This document shows, piece after piece, positions 1 to 8,120 of a stretch of DNA of 37,180 nucleotides (within the stretch, counting starts at the first letter, position 1; every line of letters starts with the position of its first letter). Both the position numbers and the translations under genes were made by a program. The DNA is taken from positions 1 through 37,180 of the forward strand of contig REDU01000051.1 in the NCBI GenBank assembly GCA_007693335.1. The letters are read 5' to 3'. The notes under the pieces were generated by a model. That model saw only the letters and a list, made by a program, of their open reading frames with translations. It made no database searches and was not told the DNA's origin. This stretch comes from Ilumatobacter sp. (lineage in GTDB: Bacteria > Actinomycetota > Acidimicrobiia > Acidimicrobiales > Ilumatobacteraceae).

Positions 1-28
1 ACTTGAGGTCAAGTTCTTCAAGAAAGAG

Positions 29-748
29 TCAACGAACGAGTTCCATGCGCATGCCGGCTTCGTCCCAGTCGGGATCGAGCGGGAGGCGGCTCACGGCGCG
101 GCCTGACGCTCGGCGTCCGGTCCAGAGCATCGCCGCGGCCTGGAGCATGTGGTGGAGGCCCGCTCCCTGCGGAGGAGTGCGGGAGACCACCTCGTCGACA
201 CCTGGGAGGCGCTGTCGGATGAGCTCGATCCGCTCGACCACGCCATCTTCGTGGAACGGCGACGTCGAGAGTGGCTGGTCGGCGTTCATCACCACGAACG
301 ACAGATCGGGATTGGCCGAGAACCAGCTGCGCTGATGAAACGGCTGGATGTCTCGTTCGGCCTCTCGGTACCAGCGGAAACGCCGGAAGTCGTCACGTGT
401 CAGCCAGGGCTCGAGACGGCGTGCGTCGTCAGGCGTGGGTGCGTTCAGTGCCGCTCTCGACGGAACAGGTGGCACGCCGACCATGCGCGGCCAGCCGACC
501 ATCTCGCGTGCGAGTTCGTCGCACTGCCGGAACTGACGAACCGGGCCCTCGTTCCAACCCATCGGGGCGTTGAGACCGGCGAAGTCGAAACGGGGTCGAT
601 GGTCGAGCACGTCGAGCAGCGTCGGGAGCACGAACGCCTCTTCCGCCACCACCGTCACACCGGCCAACCGGGCGGGCAGCACCAACCAACCGCCGGGGCA
701 GGGGGTGACCCCGGCGATGTTGGTGAACGGGTTGGCCTTCGGCGGCAT
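29..748 (-). CDS. DUF429-like protein (predicted RNase H-fold nuclease, probably degenerate)
   Basis: The 239-residue protein has the layout of DUF429, a family of predicted nucleases with an RNase H-like fold. An N-terminal GVTPCPGGW (about residues 13-21) matches the usual GVDGCPGGW. FAGLNAPMGW matches the hydrophobic-D-x-P-x-G strand. CDELAREM and VPSRAAL follow, and ANPDLSFVVM matches the family's HPE-SF segment. At each of the three places where I expect an acidic catalytic residue, this copy differs (T, N, and N-D in place of P-E), so catalysis is doubtful. The ATG lies three bases after the pilT stop, so it is very likely co-transcribed with pilT. Family motifs are recalled, not searched. 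The function of the family is not established. Confidence 0.72.
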   Translation of the reverse strand: MPPKANPFTNIAGVTPCPGGWLVLPARLAGVTVVAEEAFVLPTLLDVLDHRPRFDFAGLNAPMGWNEGPVRQFRQCDELAREMVGWPRMVGVPPVPSRAALNAPTPDDARRLEPWLTRDDFRRFRWYREAERDIQPFHQRSWFSANPDLSFVVMNADQPLSTSPFHEDGVVERIELIRQRLPGVDEVVSRTPPQGAGLHHMLQAAAMLWTGRRASGRAVSRLPLDPDWDEAGMRMELVR

Positions 749-751
749 GGC

Positions 752-1972
752 TCAGCGGCGGCGGCGACCGAACACGCCAGCCGGCTCCTTCACCGGCTCG
801 GGTGCGACTTCTGGCTCTTCGGGCGCGGCGGGCTGGGTGTTCGCACCGTCGGTGGCGGCCTGGCCGCTGCTGACGGTGGCGGCCGCTTGCGCCTGGGACC
901 GCAGCGTCGACACCTGGGCCTGGATCTCGCTCGGGAACGCACTGATCGACTTGGCGGTGTCGAGCGTGATCAAGCCAGCCGTCACGAGTCGGGCGAGGTC
1001 CATCTCGATGGTCTGCATGCCCTCGGCGGCGCCGGTCGCGACCACGTTGCGGAGCTGACGGCTCTTGCCCTCACGCATCAGGTTGCGAACGGCATCGGTA
1101 CCCATCAGCACCTCGTAGGCGGCCACTCGACCACCGTTCACGCCCGGGAGCAGACGCTGGCTGACCACACCCTGGAGCGAGCCCGCGAGCATCGTCTGGA
1201 TCTGGTCGCGCTTCTCGGCGGGGAACACGTCGATGATGCGGTCGAGCGCCTGGGCGGCGTCGTTGGTGTGGAGGCTGGCCATCACGAGGTGACCGGTCTC
1301 GGCCAGGCTCAGCGCGATCTGGATCGAGTCGAGGTCGCGCATCTCGCCCAGGAGCACCACATCGGGGTCCTCACGCAGGGCGCTGCGGAGACCGTCGGTG
1401 AACGAGCCGACATCACTACCGACTTCGCGCTGGTTCACCATCGCCACCTTGTGATTGTGGAGGTATTCGACCGGATCCTCGATGGTGAGGATGTGCACCG
1501 GCTTGGTGTCGTTGATCTTGTCGATCATCGCGGCCAGGGTGGTCGATTTGCCCGAACCGGTCGGGCCCACCACCAGCACGATGCCGTAGGGCTTGTTGAG
1601 CAGCATGGTGCACGCCGCCGGAGCTCCGAGCTCCTCGAGCGTGCGCAGACGGCTCGGCACGACGCGGAGTGCGAGCGCCGTCGAGGCCCGCTGGTGGAAG
1701 GCGTTGGCGCGGAAACGCCCGATGCCGGGGAGACCGAACGAGAAGTCGAGCTGACGATCCGTCTCGAACTCCTCGACGCGGTCGGGCGGGACGACCGACA
1801 TGACCATTCGCTGGATGTCGTCGCTCGAGAGCTCTTCGACGTTGTCGAAGGGCACCAACATGCCGTCCCGTCTGACGGTCGGCGGACGACCCACCGTGAG
1901 GTGGAGGTCGGACGAGCCGGCCTCGACGGTGGCGTGGAGCAGGGCGACGAGAACCTGATCGGGCTCGCTCAT
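752..1972 (-). CDS. pilT: Type IV pilus retraction ATPase PilT
   Basis: This 406-residue hexameric ATPase should power pilus retraction from the cytoplasmic face of the pilus base. Walker A is GPTGSGKS (136-143), the Asp-box region is around TIEDPVEY (163-170), Walker B is VLLGEMRD (206-213), and the His box is HTND (235-238). VRNLMRE (295-301) matches the AIRNLIRE motif that marks PilT rather than PilB. An Ala/Pro-rich tail ending FGRRRR extends past the usual roughly 350 residues. The start is supported by AGGAGG ten bases upstream. It is divergent from pilD across 65 bp and followed at once by the DUF429-like gene. Confidence 0.96.
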   Translation of the reverse strand: MSEPDQVLVALLHATVEAGSSDLHLTVGRPPTVRRDGMLVPFDNVEELSSDDIQRMVMSVVPPDRVEEFETDRQLDFSFGLPGIGRFRANAFHQRASTALALRVVPSRLRTLEELGAPAACTMLLNKPYGIVLVVGPTGSGKSTTLAAMIDKINDTKPVHILTIEDPVEYLHNHKVAMVNQREVGSDVGSFTDGLRSALREDPDVVLLGEMRDLDSIQIALSLAETGHLVMASLHTNDAAQALDRIIDVFPAEKRDQIQTMLAGSLQGVVSQRLLPGVNGGRVAAYEVLMGTDAVRNLMREGKSRQLRNVVATGAAEGMQTIEMDLARLVTAGLITLDTAKSISAFPSEIQAQVSTLRSQAQAAATVSSGQAATDGANTQPAAPEEPEVAPEPVKEPAGVFGRRRR

Positions 1973-1982
1973 GACTGACTAA

Positions 1983-1988
1983 CCTCCT
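1983..1988 (-). promoter_or_regulatory. Ribosome binding site of pilT
   Basis: AGGAGG reads on the minus strand ten bases before the pilT ATG. It is one of the clearest Shine-Dalgarno sites in the window and fixes the start. Many other genes here have none. Confidence 0.75.
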
Positions 1989-2037
1989 GGAAAGGCCGCT
2001 CGGGGCCACGATGTGATGACGGGCCACGGGACGTGAC

Positions 2038-2817
2038 ATGACGGAGACGACACTGGTGGTGATCGTCTGTTCGGTCTTCGGGTTGGTGATCGGATCGTTC
2101 CTGACCGTGGTGGTCGACCGTGTGCCGCGCGGCGCGTCGATCGTGGCACCGCCGAGCGCATGTGGCGCGTGCGGGACGAGGCTCGGTATTCCTGACCTGG
2201 TACCCCTCTTCAGCTGGCTGTCCCTGCGTGGCCGGTGCCGACGTTGCGGAACCTCGATCGGCATCGAGCCGGTGGTGATCGAGCTGGCCACTGCGACCGT
2301 CTTCGTGGCCCTCGGGCTTCGATTCGGGTTGTCGGTCGAGCTGATCGCGTTCTGCGTGCTCGCCGCTGCGCTGGTAGCCCTCAGCTGGATCGACCTCCGC
2401 GAGCAACGACTGCCTCGGGAGATCACGTACGTGACGATCGGACTCGGAGTCCCGCTCCTCACCATTGCCGCCGTCGCACTCGACGAGCCCGAGCGGATCT
2501 GGATGATGGTGGTCGGCGCATTCATCGCCCTTGCCCTCATGGGGCTCATCTACGCAGCGAGCCGGGGCGGCATGGGCGAGGGCGACGTGCGACTCGCGCC
2601 ATTGCTCGGGCTCTACCTCGGTTGGCTGAACCCGGGCCTGGTGCCGGTCGGGCTGTTCCTGGGCTTCCTGCTCGGTGCGATCGCCGGTGTGGCCGGGATG
2701 CTGATCGGAGCGAGCGGACGGAAGACGGCCATCCCGTTCGGCCCGTTCCTGGCCGCCGGAACGGTGTTGGCGATCTTCGTGGGACAGGACCTTGTGGACC
2801 TGGTGATGCAGCGCTGA
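2038..2817 (+). CDS. pilD: Prepilin peptidase (A24 aspartic protease) PilD
   Basis: This 259-residue polytopic membrane protease should cleave class III leader peptides from type IV prepilins and may N-methylate the new N-terminus. The N-terminal domain carries two CxxC pairs (Cys42/45 and Cys67/70) for zinc. The catalytic aspartates are Asp119 in WIDLREQRLP and Asp183 in GEGDVRLA, the expected GxGD motif with Arg for the usual Lys. About seven hydrophobic segments surround them. The gene converges on pilC with eight bases between stops and diverges from pilT. No recognisable prepilin substrate gene is present nearby. Confidence 0.94.
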   Translation: MTETTLVVIVCSVFGLVIGSFLTVVVDRVPRGASIVAPPSACGACGTRLGIPDLVPLFSWLSLRGRCRRCGTSIGIEPVVIELATATVFVALGLRFGLSVELIAFCVLAAALVALSWIDLREQRLPREITYVTIGLGVPLLTIAAVALDEPERIWMMVVGAFIALALMGLIYAASRGGMGEGDVRLAPLLGLYLGWLNPGLVPVGLFLGFLLGAIAGVAGMLIGASGRKTAIPFGPFLAAGTVLAIFVGQDLVDLVMQR

Positions 2818-2825
2818 CATCGCGA

Positions 2826-4040
2826 TCAACCCACGTCGTCCTGTACTCCACCCAGAACGCCGTACATCGCGGACACCAACGCGATGGCGACGAAGCCGAC
2901 GATCAAACCTACGAAAAGGATCATCGCCGGCTCGAAAAGCGTGGTGAAGCGCTTGATGCGGCTCTCGAGTTCGCGGTTGAAGTAGAGGGCCGCCACCTCG
3001 AGTTGCTCGTCCAGTGTGCCGGTCTCCTCACCAACTTTGAACATCTGGCGAGCGGCTCCCGGAAAGAGACCGGTCTCAATGAGCGGACCACTGAAACCAC
3101 CGCCTTCGAGCATCTCGATGCGCGCCTGGTCGAGCCTCTCCTGATACACGGAGTTGGCCGTCGCATCGGTCGTGGTCTGGAGCGCCGAGGGCATCGACAC
3201 ACCGGCCTGGAGCATCGTCGACAGGATGCTGCAGAACCGCTCGAGGATGGCGTACTCGACGATGCCCTTGATCACCGGGATCCTGAGCACGAGACGGTCC
3301 TTCAACAGCCTGCCGGACGGGTGCTTGAACAGGAAGATCATGAACGAGATGAAGATTGCGAAGATCGATGCGGTGATCCACCACAGGTCGGTGAAGAAGC
3401 GCGAGAAGAACAGCATCATCCGGGTCGCGAGCGGCAGATCGGCGCCGAGCTCCTCGAACAACGGCTGGAACTGCGGCAGCACGTAGCCGGCCAGGATCAG
3501 CACCGTGATCATGGCCATCGCCATCACGACCAACGGGTACGACAGTGCCCCGACCACCTTCGAGCGGGTGTCCATCTCGCGCTCGATGTAGACGCTCAGG
3601 CTGTCGAGCGACTCGTCGAGGCGACCGGTGAGTTCGGCGGACGAGAGGATGCCGATGTAGTACTTGGGGAAGACGTTCGGGAACTTGGCGGCAGCCTGGG
3701 AGAAGAGCCCGCCGTTGCGGAGCTCTTCGATCATGTCGGTGATGGCCCGACGGAGGGCGACGTCGTTCGTCTCGTCACCGATCACCACCAGGGCGTCGGT
3801 GATGGGGATGCCGGCCTTGACGAACACGGCGAGCTGACGCGTGAAGTGCATCAGCTCCTTCTTCTTCACCTTCTCGGCGGTGAGCTCGAAGTCGAGCATG
3901 CCGCGTCGTTCCTGGATCTTGATCGGGAAGAGCTGCTGCTCGACCAGGGTCTGACGCGCCGCACCGATCGTGTCGGCCTTGGTGACACCGTCGATCTCGG
4001 TACCGTTGGGATCGATTGCGGAGTACGCGAACTTCGGCAT
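2826..4040 (-). CDS. pilC: Type IV pilus inner-membrane platform protein PilC
   Basis: The 404-residue protein is the GspF/PilC platform that couples the PilB and PilT motors to pilin assembly. Two T2SF domains are visible (about 66-188 and 270-390), each with the conserved G-E-x-x-G-x-L pattern (SAELTGRLDESL and GEETGTLDEQL). Membrane segments lie near 165-188, 219-237 and 369-391. The length matches the family. The frame is open a further 23 codons upstream, but MPKFAYSAIDPNG is the standard PilC N-terminus and has GAGGG just upstream, so I take 4040 as the start. The gene shares its strand with pilT and pilB but is separated from pilB by the toxin-antitoxin/HNH insert. Confidence 0.95.
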   Translation of the reverse strand: MPKFAYSAIDPNGTEIDGVTKADTIGAARQTLVEQQLFPIKIQERRGMLDFELTAEKVKKKELMHFTRQLAVFVKAGIPITDALVVIGDETNDVALRRAITDMIEELRNGGLFSQAAAKFPNVFPKYYIGILSSAELTGRLDESLDSLSVYIEREMDTRSKVVGALSYPLVVMAMAMITVLILAGYVLPQFQPLFEELGADLPLATRMMLFFSRFFTDLWWITASIFAIFISFMIFLFKHPSGRLLKDRLVLRIPVIKGIVEYAILERFCSILSTMLQAGVSMPSALQTTTDATANSVYQERLDQARIEMLEGGGFSGPLIETGLFPGAARQMFKVGEETGTLDEQLEVAALYFNRELESRIKRFTTLFEPAMILFVGLIVGFVAIALVSAMYGVLGGVQDDVG

Positions 4041-4073
4041 GGAGCCCTCACTGTCAGGCGGATCTGGAGATCG

Positions 4074-4150
4074 ACCGGTCCCGTGACCGCCCGACCGGTG
4101 ACCCACCACCCGTCTCGCGGTGCGTCACCGGTGAGTTCTTCGGCACCGGT
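4074..4150. promoter_or_regulatory. Cluster of four ACCGGT palindromes upstream of pilC and the antitoxin
   Basis: ACCGGT occurs at 4074-4079, 4094-4099, 4127-4132 and 4145-4150, all inside the 183-bp gap between the divergent pilC and antitoxin genes. Flanks are similar (G or C before, often GA or TC after). Four copies in 77 bp is far above chance for this base composition. A binding site array for a repressor, possibly the antitoxin or a pilus regulator, is a reasonable reading. No protein can be assigned. Confidence 0.4.
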
Positions 4151-4210
4151 TCACCACTTCTTGACCACTCGTTGACATCGGGCGGCCGGCGTCCCGTCGC
4201 TTCGTTGGGA

Positions 4211-4216
4211 TACACT
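4211..4216 (+). promoter_or_regulatory. -10 element TACACT of the toxin-antitoxin operon
   Basis: TACACT ends seven bases before the antitoxin ATG at 4224, so transcription should start at or beside the ATG and give a leaderless mRNA. No Shine-Dalgarno sequence is present. No good -35 lies 16-18 bases upstream. Confidence 0.55.
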
Positions 4217-4223
4217 GTCCTAC

Positions 4224-4652
4224 ATGAGCACCCACTCGGGGTCCATCCAGCGCTCCTTTCGGCTGTCGCGCCGCACTGCAGACCTGCTCGACGAGGCGTC
4301 GGACGCGTCGGGCGAGACACGGAACGCACTCACCGACCGACTGCTCGGCGAGGCCGTTCGCACCGACCGCCATCCACTCATCCGGTTCCGCTCCAGTGAG
4401 GACGGGCGGCGCGAGCCGTGGCTGATCGGAACACGCCTCCGCGTCAGACAGGTCATCACCACCGTTCGCGCCCACGGCGGCGACATCGACATCGCCTCGG
4501 AGTACCTGGGCACTGCCCCGACGAACGTTCGCGCCGCAGTGGACTACGTGGCCGACTTCGGCGACGAGATCGAGCGCGATATCGAACGCGCCCATGAGAT
4601 CGAGCGGCGCGAGAAGGAACGATGGGAGCGGGGCCGAGCGGCACTGACGTGA
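4224..4652 (+). CDS. Antitoxin with ribbon-helix-helix-like N-terminus and DUF433 domain
   Basis: The 142-residue protein is the likely antitoxin of a type II pair. Residues 8-45 (SFRLSRRTADLLDEASDASG and the following helix) look like a ribbon-helix-helix DNA-binding fold. Residues 65-122 (PWLIGTRLRVRQVITTVRAH, then an ASEYLG-like turn) match DUF433, a helix-turn-helix domain typical of VapB-like antitoxins paired with DUF5615 toxins. The last helix is highly charged. Its TGA overlaps the GTG of the next gene (GTGA), so the two should be translationally coupled. Autoregulation is expected for the family; the ACCGGT cluster upstream is a candidate operator. Confidence 0.85.
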   Translation: MSTHSGSIQRSFRLSRRTADLLDEASDASGETRNALTDRLLGEAVRTDRHPLIRFRSSEDGRREPWLIGTRLRVRQVITTVRAHGGDIDIASEYLGTAPTNVRAAVDYVADFGDEIERDIERAHEIERREKERWERGRAALT

Positions 4653-5011
4653 AGCTCGCACTCGACCATCACTACTCACGTCGGATTGCTGAGCAGCTCC
4701 GCGAACTCGGCCACGACGTCGTGGCCGCCGTGGAGGTCGGCTGGGAGACCATGGAAGACACGGACGTGCTCGATCGGTGTCGTGACGAAGGACGAGCGCT
4801 CCTCACGAACAACGTGGCCGACTTCGCCCTGATCGCCAGACGGTGGCAGGAGTCGGGCCAGGAACATCTCGGAATCGTGTTCACCTCGGACTCGAGCATG
4901 CCGCGCACCATGGACACCATCGGCCGCTACGTGGAAGTCCTCGACGACCTGATGTCCCAATACCCCGGCCGGCTCGCGTTCGCCGGCAGGGTCCACTGGT
5001 TGAACGGTTGA
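4649..5011 (+). CDS. DUF5615 PIN-like toxin
   Basis: The 120-residue protein resembles DUF5615, a compact PIN-like ribonuclease fold. Candidate metal-binding acids are Asp6 (LALDHH), the E/D group at 36-39 (MEDTD) and Asp58 in LLTNNVADF, where the family usually has TND-x-DF. I prefer the GTG at 4649 because it overlaps the antitoxin stop in the classic GTGA arrangement and puts KLALDHH at the N-terminus as in homologues. An ATG at 4622 would add nine residues. Family knowledge predicts RNA cleavage inhibited by the upstream partner. The target RNA cannot be read from sequence. Confidence 0.82.
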   Translation: MKLALDHHYSRRIAEQLRELGHDVVAAVEVGWETMEDTDVLDRCRDEGRALLTNNVADFALIARRWQESGQEHLGIVFTSDSSMPRTMDTIGRYVEVLDDLMSQYPGRLAFAGRVHWLNG

Positions 5012-5067
5012 GACGATCGCGGCGGCCTGGACCGGTGGGGCAACGGTCCAGTGTCACACCCCCTCCG

Positions 5068-5073
5068 TACACT
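5068..5073 (+). promoter_or_regulatory. -10 element TACACT of the DUF222-HNH gene
   Basis: TACACT is seven bases before the ATG at 5081, the same hexamer and spacing as at the antitoxin gene 860 bp upstream. It predicts a leaderless mRNA and supports 5081 over the in-frame GTG at 5051. Confidence 0.55.
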
Positions 5074-5080
5074 CGTTCGT

Positions 5081-6337
5081 ATGGGTACCACGGTCGTCAT
5101 CCCATCGCCGGAGGAGATCTCCGAGCTGGATGCGGCCGGGATCGAAGCCGCGCTGGTCGACATCGAGCGGGCCCGCCGGCAGGTCGAGGCCGGGTTGATC
5201 GACGTGTTGGACGAGGCCGATCAGCAACGGGTGTGGGCCACCGACGGGCACTCTTCGGTGCGGGCATGGGCGCTGGCGCTCACCAACACCTCGGGCGCCG
5301 AGATGATGCGCCGGCTGCAGACGATGAGGGCGCTGCGTGACCTCGACGATGTGCGGGAGCGCCTGCGGGCCGGTGAGATCGGGGTGTGCCAGACGCGAGA
5401 ACTCGCCAAGGCCCACGCCAACCCTCGGTGCCGCGACCAACTCCCCGAGTCGGCCGGGTTGCTGACGGGTCACGCCCGGAAGCTGCCGTTCGACGACTTC
5501 GTGGTGGTCATGCGGCGTTGGGTCTCACTGGCCGATCCCGACGGCGCCCGGCGTGATCACGACCGGATCCACAGAGCACGCAACGCTCATCTGTCGAACG
5601 TCGGGAACGAGTACCGCCTCGACGCCAGGGGCGGCACCGCCCAGGGTGCGACGATGGAGGCCGTCTTCCGAGCGTTCTGTGACGCCGAGTTCGCCACCGA
5701 CTGGGCCGCTGCCCGCGAGATCCACGGCGACGACGTGTGTGCCGCACTGCTCGAGCGCACCGCCGGGCAACGCCGGTTCGACGCCCTCCACGCCATCTTC
5801 GTGGCGGCGGCAGCGAGCGGCACGGTGAAGGTGCCCGACCCGCTCGTGAACATCGTGGTCGACCACCAGACGTTCTCCGAGCACGTCGCCCATGCCGGCG
5901 GCGGCCAGAAGCCCTCGCCCGATCCCGCCGATGTCGACCGGCGCCGGTGCCAGACCACCGACGGCGTCACGCTCGACCCGCGTGACGCCGTGGCGGCTGC
6001 CGTGGCCGGTCATGTGCGCCGTGTCGTGTTCGACACCGCCGGTGTCACCATCGACCTCGGGCGCAAACGGCGGCTGTTCACCGGCTCGGCCCGCGACGCC
6101 GCCCTCCTGGGTGGCACGCACTGCCTGTGGCCAGGGTGCAGACGCCACCGGGTCGACATCGACCACCGAGAACCCTGGGGCCGTCACGGGCCCACCGACC
6201 AGCAGAACGCCGCTCCGCTGTGCGGCCGACACAACCGCTGGAAACAGCAGGGGTACAGGGTGCACCGGAACCCCGACGGCACCCACACCGTGACCAGACC
6301 CGACGGCACACCCCTCGGCGATCCCCGAGCTGCCTGA
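5081..6337 (+). CDS. DUF222 domain HNH endonuclease (13E12 family)
   Basis: The 418-residue protein has a helical DUF222 region (about 20-300, with GAEMMRRLQTMRALRDL and LDARGGTAQGATMEAVFRAF segments) and a C-terminal HNH domain. The HNH has a CxxxC pair (CLWPGC), the catalytic Asp361-His362-Arg-Glu, an Asn in QQNAAPLC and the final Cys-x-x-His-Asn. These genes are very common and multicopy in actinobacteria, often in mobile or variable regions, and their biological role is unknown. Here it follows the toxin-antitoxin pair on the same strand, and both sit between pilC and pilB, which suggests insertion into a once continuous pil cluster. The start at 5081 rests on the TACACT element. Confidence 0.88.
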   Translation: MGTTVVIPSPEEISELDAAGIEAALVDIERARRQVEAGLIDVLDEADQQRVWATDGHSSVRAWALALTNTSGAEMMRRLQTMRALRDLDDVRERLRAGEIGVCQTRELAKAHANPRCRDQLPESAGLLTGHARKLPFDDFVVVMRRWVSLADPDGARRDHDRIHRARNAHLSNVGNEYRLDARGGTAQGATMEAVFRAFCDAEFATDWAAAREIHGDDVCAALLERTAGQRRFDALHAIFVAAAASGTVKVPDPLVNIVVDHQTFSEHVAHAGGGQKPSPDPADVDRRRCQTTDGVTLDPRDAVAAAVAGHVRRVVFDTAGVTIDLGRKRRLFTGSARDAALLGGTHCLWPGCRRHRVDIDHREPWGRHGPTDQQNAAPLCGRHNRWKQQGYRVHRNPDGTHTVTRPDGTPLGDPRAA

Positions 6338-6350
6338 CCCGACGCGCGGG

Positions 6351-8120
6351 TCAGGTGGCGAAGAGGGTCTTGACCACCTCGGGGATGGTGGTCATGTCGT
6401 CTTCGACCAGTTGCATGGCCTCGCGGAGCATGGTGCGCATGCCCTGGGCCACGGCGAGGCGCCGGAGCTCCTCGGTGGTGGCCCAGCCGACGATCAGACG
6501 GCGCAGTTCGGGGGTGATCCGCAGCAACTCGTACACGCCGATGCGCTCGCGGTAGCCGGTGTTGGCGCAGTAGCTGCAGCCGACGCCGCGGTAGAAGGTC
6601 TGCTTGTCGCTCCCGCCGCTGTGCTGGCGGTACACCGTGAGCTCATCGGCCGTCGGTTCGTAGGGCTCCTTGCAGTTGTCGCAGATCCGCCGGAGCAGAC
6701 GCTGCGACACCACGGCGACCACGGCCGACGCCACGAGGAACGCCTCGATGCCCATGTCGAGCAGTCGGTGGACAGCCGCGACCGAGTCGTTGCCGTGCAG
6801 CGACGACAGCACCATGTGACCCGTGAGTGCGGATTGCACGGCGATGCGGGCGGTGTCGGCGTCGCGGACCTCACCGACCAGGATCACGTCGGGGTCCTGG
6901 CGGAGGAGGGCCTTCAGACCGGATGCGAACGTGAGGCCGGCCCGTTCGTTCGTCTGCACCTGGTTGATGCCGGAGAACACGTACTCGACGGGGTCTTCGA
7001 TCGTGGTGACGTTCTTGCCGGAGTCGTTGATCTCCTGCAGGGTCGCGTAGAGGGTGGTGGTCTTGCCGGCGCCGGTGGGGCCGGCGCAGATGACCATGCC
7101 GAACGGGGCGTGCACGATCTTGGAGTACTGGGTGTAGGTCTCGCGCGGCATGCCGAGCTCGCCGAGGCCGACCATCGACTTGCTCTTGTCGAGCAGTCGC
7201 ATGACGACCTTCTCGCCGAACACGGTGGCGACGGTGGCGACGCGCACGTCGAGCGGATGGCCGTCGACCGTGGTCGAGAACTGACCGTCCTGGGGGGCGC
7301 GGGTCTCGACGATGTTCATGCCGCTCATGATCTTGAGTCGGCTGACCAGCGGCTTGTGGGCGGTGAGGGGCAGGGCCACGGCCTCGACCAGCTGACCGTC
7401 GATGCGGAACCGGACGCGTAGCGAGCCATCGAGCGGCTCGACGTGGATGTCGCTGGCCCGGTCGCGCAGCGCCTGACCGACGATGCGGTTGACGAGCTGC
7501 ACCACCGGCGCCTGGTCGTCGAGGCTGACCTCCGACGCCTTCTCCTCGGCGAGGGCCACCTGGGCATCGCTGGTCTCGAAGCTGGCGACCAGCCGACCGA
7601 TGTCGGCGTCGGAGCGCCACATCTGCTCGATGTAGGAGGTGACGGTCTTGGGGTCGCAGGCCCGCCATTCGAACGCCTGCTTGGCGACCGACTCCGCCTC
7701 GGACCGCAGCGACTCGGTGGGGTGCGACGCGAAGACGAGCAGCTTGCCGTTCATCTCGCCGATCGGCACGATGTGGAACCGGCGGGCGAGCGTCTCGTCG
7801 ATGCGGTGCGCGAGTTCGCTGTCGAGCTCGACGCCCTTGGTGTCGGCAGCCGGCACGCCGGTGGCCTTCGCGAGGGCGGTGGTGAACTCGGCCCGACCGA
7901 CGCCGTACTTGGTCAACAAGATGTTGCCGAACGTGACGAGGTCGCCGGCACCGTCGACCAGCGCCGCCTGGAGGCGACCACCGTCGAGGTGGGTCGCGTC
8001 GACCAGCGCCTGGCCGACGGCCACGCACTCCTCGACGCTCTCACCCTGGATCCCGTCGTCGGTGGCGACCTCGCCACCCGTCGACTTGCGTTCTTCCTGC
8101 TTCGGTTTACGCAGCGCCAC
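6351..8120 (-). CDS. pilB: Type IV pilus assembly ATPase PilB (GspE family)
   Basis: The 589-residue extension motor should drive pilin polymerisation. The N-terminal half (about 30-130) has two MshEN-like motifs (VGQALVDATHLDGGRLQAAL and FGNILLTKYG), the fold that binds cyclic di-GMP in some PilB/MshE proteins. The ATPase domain follows: Walker A GPTGAGKTT (347-355), Walker B DVILVGEVRD (411-420), His box LHGND (441-445, usually LHTND) and a zinc tetracysteine (Cys480, 483, 515, 518). The frame opens with TTG at 8174, but I prefer GTG at 8120 because GAGGG lies seven bases upstream and the overlap with the preceding coiled-coil gene is then only 14 bp. Confidence 0.94.
   Translation of the reverse strand: MALRKPKQEERKSTGGEVATDDGIQGESVEECVAVGQALVDATHLDGGRLQAALVDGAGDLVTFGNILLTKYGVGRAEFTTALAKATGVPAADTKGVELDSELAHRIDETLARRFHIVPIGEMNGKLLVFASHPTESLRSEAESVAKQAFEWRACDPKTVTSYIEQMWRSDADIGRLVASFETSDAQVALAEEKASEVSLDDQAPVVQLVNRIVGQALRDRASDIHVEPLDGSLRVRFRIDGQLVEAVALPLTAHKPLVSRLKIMSGMNIVETRAPQDGQFSTTVDGHPLDVRVATVATVFGEKVVMRLLDKSKSMVGLGELGMPRETYTQYSKIVHAPFGMVICAGPTGAGKTTTLYATLQEINDSGKNVTTIEDPVEYVFSGINQVQTNERAGLTFASGLKALLRQDPDVILVGEVRDADTARIAVQSALTGHMVLSSLHGNDSVAAVHRLLDMGIEAFLVASAVVAVVSQRLLRRICDNCKEPYEPTADELTVYRQHSGGSDKQTFYRGVGCSYCANTGYRERIGVYELLRITPELRRLIVGWATTEELRRLAVAQGMRTMLREAMQLVEDDMTTIPEVVKTLFAT

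Noticed and set aside
149..1978. A 609-codon plus-strand open frame opposite pilT and the DUF429 gene
   Set aside because: It is rich in His, Arg, Gly and Glu without any family motif and runs exactly opposite pilT, whose motifs are unmistakable. Long antisense frames are a by-product of GC-rich codon use.
4172..4177. TTGACA as -35 of the toxin-antitoxin promoter
   Set aside because: The spacer to TACACT is 33 bases, about double what is usable.
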